From positions 1-11,317 of the forward strand of contig DATAZV010000145.1 in the NCBI GenBank assembly GCA_036271855.1: a stretch of 11,317 nt of DNA. The letters run 5' to 3'. The notes below the pieces were generated by a model. That model was not told the DNA's origin. It was given only the letters and a program-made list of their open reading frames with translations, and searched no databases. Position 1 is the first letter of the stretch, and every line of letters begins with the position of its first letter. Below are positions 1-7,120 of this stretch, in pieces. The stretch comes from JAQGMJ01 sp036271855 (GTDB lineage Bacteria > Pseudomonadota > Gammaproteobacteria > Burkholderiales > JAEUOS01). The translations under genes and the position numbers were made by a program.

Positions 1-30
1 AAAACCTACTTTTGTCCGGATCTGATCTGC

Positions 31-62
31 AAAAAGTCGCCGGCAAAGCCGGCCGACTTTTT
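31..62. repeat. Bulged hairpin of the left arm (possible terminator)
   Basis: AAAAAGTCG (31-39) pairs with CGACTTTTT (54-62), and CCGGC (40-44) pairs with GCCGG (48-52). The loop is AAA and C53 is a single-base bulge, giving 14 bp in all. A-run, GC stem and T-run together make it look like a bidirectional intrinsic terminator, perhaps for a gene left of the window. It has a counterpart in the other arm at 246-275, so it may primarily be a repeat-element structure. A 12-bp palindrome TTTTGATCAAAA (59-70) overlaps its end. Confidence 0.7.
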
Positions 63-156
63 GATCAAAAGCGACGAAAAGGCGGCCGGTTTGCCTGGGT
101 TGAGACTCGCGATTCGGCGCCGGTTCCTGTAGCTGCTGGAATACGCCGCAGTGCGA

Positions 157-162
157 TAAAAT
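157..162 (+). promoter_or_regulatory. Possible -10 box for the his operon
   Basis: TAAAAT, in the context GCGATAAAATACGG, matches the sigma70 -10 consensus at five of six positions. No good -35 is visible 16-18 bp upstream (TGCTGG at 134-139 is poor). It is the best promoter-like site seen ahead of hisG and lies in the unique centre of the inverted-repeat element. A start near 169 would give a leader of about 157 nt containing the hairpins at 246-275 and 289-318. This is inference only. Confidence 0.35.
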
Positions 163-245
163 ACGGTCTTCCCCGGCGTAATGCGCGCAGCGCGACGCAA
201 ACTCGTGCGTTGCAAGCCGAGACGCCTTTTCGTCGCATTTTCAAG

Positions 246-275
246 TGAAATCATCCGGCTCTGCCGGTGATTTCA
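246..275. repeat. Bulged hairpin of the right arm
   Basis: TGAAATCA (246-253) pairs with TGATTTCA (268-275), and CCGGC (255-259) pairs with GCCGG (263-267). The loop is TCT and T254 is a bulge. In repeat orientation the bulge falls at the same place as in the 31-62 hairpin, and the outer stems differ from that copy by paired changes (G-C to A-T). It lacks a T-run, so it is not a plain intrinsic terminator. In a transcript starting near 169 it would lie in the hisG leader. Confidence 0.7.
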
Positions 276-288
276 TACAAATCAGACC

Positions 289-318
289 CAGGCAAAAGTA
301 GGTTTTTACTTTTGCCTG
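289..318. repeat. Perfect 12-bp inverted repeat abutting the hisG start
   Basis: CAGGCAAAAGTA (289-300) and TACTTTTGCCTG (307-318) are exact reverse complements around the 6-nt spacer GGTTTT. The left half is the end of the right arm of the 1-306 element. The right half is a third, opposite-facing copy of that arm end. The structure finishes 7 nt before the hisG ATG, where a Shine-Dalgarno sequence would be expected, and none is seen there. In RNA it could form a stem beside the initiation site; in DNA it could be an operator or a junction between element copies. Confidence 0.7.
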
Positions 319-325
319 CTCCCAT

Positions 326-976
326 ATGCTTACATTAGCGCTCTCCAAGGGCCGGATTTTCGACGAAACCATGCCGCTGCTGACGGCGGCAGGCATACGC
401 GTGCTCGAAGATCCCGAGACCTCGCGCAAGCTGATCCTCGCCACCGACAACCCGGAGGTGCGCATCATCATCGTGCGCGCCTCGGATGTGCCCACCTATG
501 TGCAATACGGCGCCGCCGACCTCGGCGTGGCCGGGCACGACGTGCTGCTGGAACATGACGCCAAGCACGGCATCGACGGGCTGTACCGCCCGGTCGACCT
601 GAACATCGGCCGCTGCCGCATGATGGTCGCCGTCTCCGAAACCTTCGACTACGACGCCGCCGTCAGGCACGGCGCGCGCATCCGCGTCGCCACCAAGTAC
701 GTCAGCGTGGCGCGCGAACACTTCGCCGCCAAGGGCATGCACGTCGACCTGATCAAGCTCTACGGCTCGATGGAGCTGGCCCCGCTGGTCGGCCTGGCCG
801 AAGCGATCGTCGACCTGGTTTCCACCGGCGGCACGCTGAAGGCGAACAAACTGCGCCCGGTGGAAGAAATCCGCGCCATCTCCTCGCGCCTGATCGTCAA
901 CCAGGCGGCGCTGAAAACCAAGCGCGCGCCGGTGCAGGCGCTGATCGACGCGTTTGAAAAAGCGGTGAAAAACTGA
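326..976 (+). CDS. hisG: ATP phosphoribosyltransferase, short-form catalytic subunit HisG
   Basis: HisG catalyses the first committed step of histidine synthesis, joining ATP and PRPP to give phosphoribosyl-ATP in the cytoplasm. The 216-aa length and the N-terminus MLTLALSKGRIFDE mark the short (HisG-S) form. This form lacks the C-terminal regulatory domain and, in known cases, works as a hetero-octamer with HisZ. The PRPP-binding segment AEAIVDLVSTGGTLKAN lies near residues 158-174. ATG 326 is chosen because it gives the standard family N-terminus. No Shine-Dalgarno sequence is visible; the 12-bp inverted repeat ends 7 nt upstream. hisD begins one base after the TGA, so the two are co-transcribed and probably translationally coupled. 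No hisZ is in the window; in many Betaproteobacteria it lies elsewhere, near purA. Identification is secure. Confidence 0.97.
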   Translation: MLTLALSKGRIFDETMPLLTAAGIRVLEDPETSRKLILATDNPEVRIIIVRASDVPTYVQYGAADLGVAGHDVLLEHDAKHGIDGLYRPVDLNIGRCRMMVAVSETFDYDAAVRHGARIRVATKYVSVAREHFAAKGMHVDLIKLYGSMELAPLVGLAEAIVDLVSTGGTLKANKLRPVEEIRAISSRLIVNQAALKTKRAPVQALIDAFEKAVKN

Positions 977-977
977 C

Positions 978-2270
978 ATGCAGGTACTCCGACTCGATTC
1001 CAGCGCGGCGGACTTCGACCAGAGACTGGCGCAGCGCCTGGCCTACGCCGAAGAAACCGACGACGCCGTCGAACGCGCCGCCCAGTCGATCCTGGCCGAC
1101 GTGCGCAAGCGTGGCGACGCGGCAGTGCTCGAATACACCGCTAAATTCGACGGTCTGCCGGCCCAATCGATGGCCGAGCTGCGCGTCGACCCCGCCGAAC
1201 TCAAGTCGGCCCTGAACAGCATTCCGGCAAAACAGCGCGAGGCGCTGGAGGCCGCGGCCGCGCGCATCCGCAGCTATCACGAAAAGCAAAAGGCGGACTC
1301 CTGGAATTACACCGAAGCCGACGGCACCGTGCTGGGCCAGCAGGTCACCGCGCTGGACCGCGCCGGCCTTTACGTGCCCGGTGGCAAGGCGGCTTACCCC
1401 AGCTCGCTGCTGATGAACGCCATCCCTGCCAAAGTGGCCGGGGTGAAAGAGCTGGTGATGGTCTCGCCCACCCCCGGCGGGCAGCGCAACCCGATGGTGC
1501 TGGCCGCCGCGGCGATTGCCGGGGTGGACGTGATCTACACCATCGGCGGCGCGCAAGCTGTCGCCGCCCTGGCCTACGGCACCGCCAGCATCGCGCAGGT
1601 GGACAAGATCGTCGGCCCGGGCAACGCCTACGTGGCCGCCGCCAAGCGCCGGGTGTTCGGTACCGTGGGCATCGACATGATCGCCGGTCCCTCCGAAATC
1701 CTCGTGATCTCGGACGCCAGCGCCGACCCCGACTGGGTGGCAATGGATTTGTTCAGCCAGGCCGAGCACGACGAAATCGCCCAGGCCATCCTGCTCTGCC
1801 CGGACGCCGCCTATATCGAGCGGGTTGCCGCCAGCATCGACAAACTGGTGGCGTCGATGCCGCGTGCGGCCATCATCAACGCCTCGATGACCGGGCGCGG
1901 TGCCCTGATCAAGACCCGCGACCTGGCCGAAGCCTGCGCGATTGCCAACCAGATCGCTCCGGAACACCTGGAACTGTCGGTGGCCGATCCTGACGCGCTG
2001 CTGCCCCTGATTCGCCATGCCGGCGCGATTTTCATGGGCATCTACTCCAGCGAATCCCTGGGCGACTATTGCGCCGGTCCGAATCACGTGCTGCCGACTT
2101 CGCGCACCGCGCGCTTTTCCTCGCCCCTGGGCGTTTACGATTTTCAAAAGCGGTCGTCGATTATCAAAGTATCCAGGGCCGGTGCCGGCACCCTGGGCAA
2201 GATCGCCGCCGAACTGGCGTACGGCGAAGGCTTGCCGGCGCACGCCAAGTCGGCCGAGTATCGGTCGTGA
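978..2270 (+). CDS. hisD: Histidinol dehydrogenase HisD
   Basis: HisD is a zinc enzyme that oxidises L-histidinol to L-histidine in two NAD+-dependent steps, the last reactions of the pathway. The 430-aa length is normal for the family. Expected zinc ligands are present: Gln261 and His264 (in FSQAEHDE), Asp363 (in SLGDYCAGPNHVLPT) and His422 near the C-terminus. The catalytic Glu329-His330 pair is in APEHLEL. The nucleotide-binding segment YVPGGKAAYPSS is at about 132-143. The start follows the hisG stop by one base (TGACATG), which suggests coupled translation. No strong Shine-Dalgarno sequence is seen. Nothing is missing from the active site, so the protein should be functional. Confidence 0.97.
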   Translation: MQVLRLDSSAADFDQRLAQRLAYAEETDDAVERAAQSILADVRKRGDAAVLEYTAKFDGLPAQSMAELRVDPAELKSALNSIPAKQREALEAAAARIRSYHEKQKADSWNYTEADGTVLGQQVTALDRAGLYVPGGKAAYPSSLLMNAIPAKVAGVKELVMVSPTPGGQRNPMVLAAAAIAGVDVIYTIGGAQAVAALAYGTASIAQVDKIVGPGNAYVAAAKRRVFGTVGIDMIAGPSEILVISDASADPDWVAMDLFSQAEHDEIAQAILLCPDAAYIERVAASIDKLVASMPRAAIINASMTGRGALIKTRDLAEACAIANQIAPEHLELSVADPDALLPLIRHAGAIFMGIYSSESLGDYCAGPNHVLPTSRTARFSSPLGVYDFQKRSSIIKVSRAGAGTLGKIAAELAYGEGLPAHAKSAEYRS

Positions 2271-2317
2271 CCCGTCGCTTTTAACCCGCACCGCATCTTT
2301 TTGTCGAAAGCCGCATC

Positions 2318-3397
2318 ATGAGCACCGCCAAACGCATCATCCGCCCCGAGATCCAGGCGCTCTCCGCCTATCACGTGATGGACGCGAGCGGCCTGGTCAA
2401 GCTCGACGTGATGGAAAGCCCCTATCGCCTGCCCGAGTGGCTGGCCAAGGAGGTGGGCGAACTGGTGGCAAACCTGGAACTGAACCGCTACCCGGTTCCC
2501 ACCGCCACCAAGCTGCGCGGCCTGATCAAGCAGACCATGGGCGTGCCCGCCGGCTGCGAGGTGCTGCTGGGCAACGGCTCGGACGAATGCATCACCTACA
2601 TCACCACGGCAATCGCCAAACCGGGCGCGGTGGTGCTGGCGCCGTCGCCTTCGTTCGTGATTTTCCAGATGGCGGCGATGTTCCTGAACCTGAAATTCGT
2701 CGGCGTGCCGCTGAACGACGACTTCAGCCTGGATGCGGAAAAATTCGTCGCCGCGGTGAAGGAACACCAACCGGCGCTGACCTGGATCGCCTACCCGAAC
2801 AACCCCACCGGCAACGCCTTCGCGGTGAAGGATATCGAGCGCATCATCGCCGCCGCCCCCGGCCTGGTGGTGATCGACGAGGCCTACCAGCCCTTTGCCG
2901 ACGGTAGCTTCATGCCGCGCCTGAATGAATTCGACAACGTCGTGGTGATGCGCACGGTGTCGAAAATCGGCATGGCCGGGATGCGCCTGGGTTACGTCGC
3001 CGGCAAGCCCGAATGGATCAGCGAGTTCGACAAGACCCGGCCGCCCTACAACATCAACGTCATGACCGAGGCGGTGGCGATCAAGCTGCTGCAGCACAAG
3101 GATGTGCTGGATGCGCAGGCGCGCACTATCCTGGCCGAGCGCGAAGTGGTGGCCGCCGAGTTGCGCAAGCTGCCGCAACTCACGGTCTACCCCAGCGCCA
3201 CCAACTTCGTCCTGGCGCGCGTGAAGGGAGAGAAGGGGGAGGCGGCCAAGGTATTCGACGCCATGAAAGCCGCCGGCGTACTGATCAAAAATCTCTCCGG
3301 CGGCCATCCTGCGCTGGAAAACTGCCTGCGCATCACCGTCGGCACCCCGGAAGAAAACCGCGCCATGCTGGCGGCGCTGACAGCGGCCCTGCGCTAA
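2318..3397 (+). CDS. hisC: Histidinol-phosphate aminotransferase HisC
   Basis: HisC is a PLP-dependent class I/II aminotransferase that converts imidazole-acetol phosphate and glutamate to histidinol phosphate and 2-oxoglutarate. The 359-aa protein shows the family hallmarks: NNPTGN at 161-166, the DEAY cofactor motif at 187-190, the Schiff-base lysine K216 in VSKIGMAGMRLGY, and a substrate-carboxylate or phosphate-binding Arg338 in LRITVG. ATG 2318 is supported by a purine-rich GAAAG (2306-2310) 7 nt upstream. It lies 47 bp after hisD and 36 bp before hisB. Some bacteria carry several HisC-like paralogues, but its position inside the his operon supports the histidine role. Confidence 0.96.
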   Translation: MSTAKRIIRPEIQALSAYHVMDASGLVKLDVMESPYRLPEWLAKEVGELVANLELNRYPVPTATKLRGLIKQTMGVPAGCEVLLGNGSDECITYITTAIAKPGAVVLAPSPSFVIFQMAAMFLNLKFVGVPLNDDFSLDAEKFVAAVKEHQPALTWIAYPNNPTGNAFAVKDIERIIAAAPGLVVIDEAYQPFADGSFMPRLNEFDNVVVMRTVSKIGMAGMRLGYVAGKPEWISEFDKTRPPYNINVMTEAVAIKLLQHKDVLDAQARTILAEREVVAAELRKLPQLTVYPSATNFVLARVKGEKGEAAKVFDAMKAAGVLIKNLSGGHPALENCLRITVGTPEENRAMLAALTAALR

Positions 3398-3433
3398 ACT
3401 CCTGAAAACCACCGTCGCGGCCCACCCAAAATC

Positions 3434-4021
3434 ATGCGCACCGCCGAAGTCACCCGCAACACCAACGAGACGCAGATCAGCGTCAAGGTCAATCTCGACG
3501 GCACCGGCAAGGCCGCCTTCGTCACCGGCGTGCCCTTCCTCGACCACATGCTCGACCAGGTGGCGCGCCACGGCCTGTTCGACATCGTGATCAATGCCAA
3601 GGGCGATTTGCACATCGACGCCCACCACACGGTGGAAGACATCGGCATCACCCTTGGCCAGGCAGTGGCCAAGGCGATCGGCGACAAAAAGGGCATCCGC
3701 CGCTATGGCCACGCCTACGTGCCGCTGGACGAAGCCCTGTCGCGGGTGGTGATCGACTTTTCCGGCCGCCCCGGCATCGAGTTCCACGTCCCCTTCACCC
3801 GGGCGATGATCGGCGAATTCGACGTCGACCTGGCCTACGAATTCTTCCAGGGTTTCGTCAACCACGCCCTGGTGACCCTGCACATCGACAACCTGCGCGG
3901 CGACAACGCCCATCACCAGTGCGAAACGGTGTTCAAGGCCTTCGGCCGGGCGCTGCGCATGGCCGTCGAGGTGGATACGCGCATGGGCCAGATCGTGCCT
4001 TCGACCAAGGGCTCGCTGTAG
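3434..4021 (+). CDS. hisB: Imidazoleglycerol-phosphate dehydratase HisB (monofunctional)
   Basis: HisB dehydrates imidazole glycerol phosphate to imidazole acetol phosphate, using a di-manganese centre in a 24-mer. At 195 aa it is the dehydratase alone, without the N-terminal phosphatase domain fused to it in enterobacteria. Histidinol-phosphate phosphatase must therefore be encoded elsewhere. Both metal-binding signatures are present: DAHHTVED (62-69) and NAHHQCE (158-164). ATG 3434 gives the standard N-terminus MRTAEVTRNTNET; no Shine-Dalgarno sequence is evident. The next gene starts 3 bp after the stop codon. Confidence 0.97.
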   Translation: MRTAEVTRNTNETQISVKVNLDGTGKAAFVTGVPFLDHMLDQVARHGLFDIVINAKGDLHIDAHHTVEDIGITLGQAVAKAIGDKKGIRRYGHAYVPLDEALSRVVIDFSGRPGIEFHVPFTRAMIGEFDVDLAYEFFQGFVNHALVTLHIDNLRGDNAHHQCETVFKAFGRALRMAVEVDTRMGQIVPSTKGSL

Positions 4022-4024
4022 TTC

Positions 4025-4645
4025 ATGTTTCTGCAGTGGGTGCGGCGCCTGCTGGTTTGCTGGGTTTGTGCCATCTGCACGGGCCCGGGGCTTGCTTCAG
4101 CCCAGATGTTCGAGCCTGCCGGGCCGTATACCGACCCGGCCAGCCGGCTGGTGTTGCCCGAAACCCTCGGCGGTTTGCCGCGTGTCTCGGCCTACGACTA
4201 CGAGTCGCGGCGGGCTGGCCTGGGGGTGAGCTTCAAGTACCAGATGAAATCACCGACAATTTTTGCCGATGTCTACGTATTCAACGGCGGGCGGGCGCTG
4301 ATCCCCGAGGGGATCGACGACCCCGCCGTCACCGGCATGATCGATAGCGCCATCGGCGAGATTCGCGCGATGGGCGAGATGGGGCGCTACGAGGGCGTGG
4401 AAATGATCGGCAGCGACAGCATTCCCTTGGGCGACGCGCCGGGCGCAAGGCGCGCGCTGCGGGCGCGTTTCGCCTACACCCTGGCCGAGGGCAAGGTGTA
4501 CTCTCACGTCTACGGCCTGGCGGTGCACAACCATTTCGTCAAACTGCGCTTCACCTATCGCCAGGACCAGTCCGCCGAGGCGCTGCCGGTGCTGGGCGCG
4601 GTGCTGCAGGATTTGGGGCGCATCGTCGGGGAAAACCTGCAATGA
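4025..4645 (+). CDS. Secreted protein of unknown function within the his operon
   Basis: I do not recognise a family for this 206-aa protein. The N-terminus (positive RR at 7-8, hydrophobic core 9-19, then LASA) looks like a Sec signal peptide with likely cleavage after Ala26 (ASA|QMFEP). No lipobox and no further membrane segment is seen. The mature part is about 180 aa of mixed character, with conspicuous short runs such as GLGVSFKYQ and FVKLRFTYRQ that look like beta strands. It starts 3 bp after the hisB stop and ends 22 bp before hisH, so it is probably co-transcribed with the his genes. No Shine-Dalgarno sequence is clear, suggesting coupling to hisB. In several Burkholderiales this slot is held by a MarC-family membrane protein; this gene is not MarC. 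It does not resemble a pathway enzyme, and a histidine-related role is not shown. Confidence 0.85.
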   Translation: MFLQWVRRLLVCWVCAICTGPGLASAQMFEPAGPYTDPASRLVLPETLGGLPRVSAYDYESRRAGLGVSFKYQMKSPTIFADVYVFNGGRALIPEGIDDPAVTGMIDSAIGEIRAMGEMGRYEGVEMIGSDSIPLGDAPGARRALRARFAYTLAEGKVYSHVYGLAVHNHFVKLRFTYRQDQSAEALPVLGAVLQDLGRIVGENLQ

Positions 4646-4667
4646 AAGCGGAAAGGCGAGTACGGCA

Positions 4668-5306
4668 ATGAGCGGCGTGGTGGCGGTGGTCGATTACGGC
4701 ATGGGCAATCTGCGCTCGGCCGCCAAGGCAATGGAAAAAGTGGCGCCGGAGGCCAAGGTAGTGATCTCGGCCGACCCGGACTTCATCCGCAAGGCCGACC
4801 GGGTGATTTTCCCCGGCCAGGGCGCGATGCCCGATTGCATGCGCGAAATGACCGCCTCCGGCCTGCGCGAGGCGGTGCTGGAGGCCGCGGCGAACAAGCC
4901 TTTCCTGGGTATTTGTGTCGGCATGCAGATGCTGTTCGACTGGAGCGCCGAAGGCGACACCCCCGGCCTGGGCGTGTTCAAGGGCAAAGTGTTGCGTTTT
5001 CCGCATGACATGCACGGCGCCGACGGCCTGCGCCTGAAAGTGCCGCACATGGGCTGGAACGAAGTGCACCATGATCGCGCGCATGCGTTATGGCAGGGCG
5101 TGCCGGACGACGACCGCTATTATTTCGTCCACAGCTTTTATCCGCAGCCGGAAAATCCAGATGAAGGTGTCGGCAGCGCGAACTATGGGGTACACTTTAC
5201 CTGTGCGGTTGCGCGCAACAATATTTTCGGCGTACAGTTTCACCCTGAGAAAAGCCACCGAGCAGGCCTGACCTTGTTTGCAAATTTCGCCTCCTGGAAC
5301 CCCTGA
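4668..5306 (+). CDS. hisH: Imidazole glycerol phosphate synthase, glutaminase subunit HisH
   Basis: HisH is a class I glutamine amidotransferase. It hydrolyses glutamine and passes ammonia to HisF, where PRFAR is converted to imidazole glycerol phosphate and AICAR. The 212-aa sequence has the nucleophile elbow FLGICVGMQ with Cys83, and His192 and Glu194 in VQFHPEKS complete the triad. The N-terminus VVDYGMGNLRS is typical. A purine-rich stretch AAAGGCGAG (4652-4660) precedes ATG 4668 at suitable spacing. It lies 22 bp after the secreted-protein gene. The partner hisF is downstream of hisA, the usual order. Confidence 0.97.
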   Translation: MSGVVAVVDYGMGNLRSAAKAMEKVAPEAKVVISADPDFIRKADRVIFPGQGAMPDCMREMTASGLREAVLEAAANKPFLGICVGMQMLFDWSAEGDTPGLGVFKGKVLRFPHDMHGADGLRLKVPHMGWNEVHHDRAHALWQGVPDDDRYYFVHSFYPQPENPDEGVGSANYGVHFTCAVARNNIFGVQFHPEKSHRAGLTLFANFASWNP

Positions 5307-5440
5307 TTCCACGACCCCGAATTTTCCTGCCGGCCCGCCATTTGCGGCGCGATGTCGCGCTCTCGCGCTCCCGTGATCCAGGCCGCCCCCACCTCTCTCC
5401 CGCACCCTTCTTTCCCACCAATGACTGATCCGGTACACGC
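5307..5440 (+). other. hisH-hisA spacer with tandem 8-mer and C-rich, G-poor tract
   Basis: This 134-bp gap is long for an operon. TCGCGCTC occurs twice in tandem at 5355-5362 and 5363-5370. The following stretch, about 5378-5426, has roughly 27 C against 5 G on the coding strand, a composition reminiscent of Rho utilisation sites. No promoter, Shine-Dalgarno sequence or convincing small gene is seen. A role in Rho-dependent control is an inference. Confidence 0.4.
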
Positions 5441-6175
5441 ATGTTGATCATCCCCGCGATTGACATCAAGGACGGCCATTGCGTCCGCCTGAAGCAAGGC
5501 GACATGGCGGACGCCACCGTCTTTTCCGAAGACCCCGGCGCCATGGCCACGCACTGGAAGGCGCAGGGCGCCAAGCGCCTGCACCTGGTCGATTTGAATG
5601 GCGCGGTCGCCGGCAAGCCGAAAAACGAAGGCGCGATCAAGCAGATCGTCGCGGCCCTGGGCGGCGAGATCCCGATCCAGCTCGGCGGCGGCATCCGCGA
5701 CTTGGACACCATCGAGCGCTATCTGGACGACGGCATCTCCTACGTCATCATCGGCACGGCGGCGGTAAAAAACCCCGGCTTCCTGCACGACGCCTGCGGC
5801 GCCTTTCCCGGCCAGATCATCGTCGGCCTGGACGCCAAAGACGGCAAGGTCGCCACCGACGGCTGGAGCAAGCTGACCAAGCACGACGTCATCGACCTGG
5901 CGAAAAAATTCGAGGACTATGGTGCCGAGGCCATCATCTACACCGACATCGGCCGCGACGGCATGCTGGCGGGTGTCAACATCGAAGCCACGCTGAAGCT
6001 GGCGCAGGCCATGCGCATCCCGGTGATCGCCTCCGGCGGCCTGTCTTCGGTGAAAGACATCGTCGAGCTGAAAAAGATCGAAGGCGACGGCGTCATCGGC
6101 GCCATTGCCGGGCGCGCGATCTACGACGGTACGCTGGACTTCAAGGCCGCCATCGCGGAAGCCGAAAAGGAATAG
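5441..6175 (+). CDS. hisA: ProFAR isomerase HisA
   Basis: HisA is a (beta-alpha)8-barrel isomerase that opens the ribose of ProFAR by an Amadori rearrangement to give PRFAR, the substrate of HisH/HisF. The 244-aa length is standard. The catalytic aspartates are visible: Asp8 in IIPAIDIKDG and Asp131 in VGLDAKDG. Phosphate-binding loops include QLGGGIRD (80-87) and the IASGGLSS segment (about 196-203). ATG 5441 gives the canonical MLIIPAIDIKDG start, yet no Shine-Dalgarno sequence precedes it. The gene follows a 134-bp spacer after hisH and is followed by a strong hairpin before hisF. Confidence 0.97.
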   Translation: MLIIPAIDIKDGHCVRLKQGDMADATVFSEDPGAMATHWKAQGAKRLHLVDLNGAVAGKPKNEGAIKQIVAALGGEIPIQLGGGIRDLDTIERYLDDGISYVIIGTAAVKNPGFLHDACGAFPGQIIVGLDAKDGKVATDGWSKLTKHDVIDLAKKFEDYGAEAIIYTDIGRDGMLAGVNIEATLKLAQAMRIPVIASGGLSSVKDIVELKKIEGDGVIGAIAGRAIYDGTLDFKAAIAEAEKE

Positions 6176-6182
6176 GTTTTCT

Positions 6183-6205
6183 GGCCGCGGCATAGTGCCG
6201 CGGCC
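6183..6205 (+). promoter_or_regulatory. Strong intercistronic hairpin between hisA and hisF
   Basis: GGCCGCGGCA (6183-6192) and TGCCGCGGCC (6196-6205) are perfect reverse complements around a TAG loop, a 10-bp very GC-rich stem 7 bp after the hisA stop. No T-run follows, so it is not a standard intrinsic terminator. It could protect the upstream mRNA from 3' exonucleases or mark a processing site. Confidence 0.65.
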
Positions 6206-6269
6206 GTTCGACGCCATGCTCGGTCGGCTCTCAGTCAGGTCTCTTAACGCCCGCCGGACGCTTCAAGCC

Positions 6270-7028
<759 letters not shown>

Positions 7029-7033
7029 GAGAC

Positions 7034-7057
7034 GCTGGCTCCGCCAGCTTGATTTTT
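7034..7057 (+). terminator. Terminator-like stem-loop after hisF
   Basis: GCTGGC (7034-7039) and GCCAGC (7043-7048) form a 6-bp stem with a TCC loop, followed by TTGATTTTT (7049-7057). The short stem and interrupted T-run suggest a weak or partial intrinsic terminator, which could reduce readthrough into hisI. Confidence 0.45.
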
Positions 7058-7108
7058 CCCGCGCGGCAGCCATTTACCGGCATCGGCGGCACTTTCCCGC
7101 CTAGAGGC

Positions 7109-7114
7109 TAGAAT
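7109..7114 (+). promoter_or_regulatory. -10-like box immediately before hisI
   Basis: TAGAAT matches the sigma70 -10 at five of six positions and lies 6 nt before the hisI ATG. If used, transcription would begin at or next to the start codon, giving a leaderless mRNA. At 17-bp spacing the -35 would be GCGGCA (7086-7091), which is weak. A purine run AGAGG (7103-7107) could instead be a distant Shine-Dalgarno sequence, 13 nt from the ATG. Confidence 0.3.
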
Positions 7115-7120
7115 ATCGCT

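Larger units (their letters stand above)
1..306. repeat. Imperfect long inverted-repeat element upstream of hisG
   Basis: The two ends are exact inverted copies: AAAACCTACTTTTG at 1-14 and its reverse complement at 293-306. A second exact 14-bp pair lies inside, at 71-84 (GCGACGAAAAGGCG) and 223-236. Both pairs are symmetric about the same point (coordinates sum to 307). Comparing 1-84 with the reverse complement of 223-306 gives 63 identities in 84 positions without gaps. The arms extend weakly to about 94 and 211, and the centre (about 95-210) is unique. Each arm carries a bulged hairpin. This layout resembles a MITE or a BIME-like pair of inverted repeats, but no family is recognised. The left end coincides with the window edge, so the repeat may extend further left. 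No convincing gene lies in it. Confidence 0.8.

Noticed and set aside
6..254. Overlapping short open frames on both strands (12-248 on +, 6-254 on -) as small genes
   Set aside because: They run through the inverted-repeat element, lack Shine-Dalgarno sequences, are rich in Arg, Ala and Ser as expected from GC-rich non-coding DNA, and match no family I know.
293..306. Canonical REP with a 5' GTAG tetranucleotide
   Set aside because: GTAG occurs at 298-301 but is about 22 nt from the hairpin and on its 3' side, unlike known REP units.
169..325. Histidine leader-peptide attenuator upstream of hisG
   Set aside because: No run of histidine codons is found in any short frame of the putative leader, and no hairpin there is followed by a proper T-run.
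897..3916. Long - strand frames opposite hisD, hisC and hisB (897-2291, 2144-3916)
   Set aside because: These are shadows of strongly coding + strand genes in GC-rich DNA; their composition (rich in His, Gly, Arg, Val, Gln) is typical of antisense artefacts.
4025..4645. MarC-family membrane protein, expected in this operon slot
   Set aside because: The product has only one N-terminal hydrophobic segment with a signal-peptidase site, not the multi-helix pattern of MarC.
6105..6269. N-terminal extension of HisF starting at 6105
   Set aside because: It overlaps the end of hisA and the hisA-hisF hairpin, and the 55 added residues are unlike HisF.
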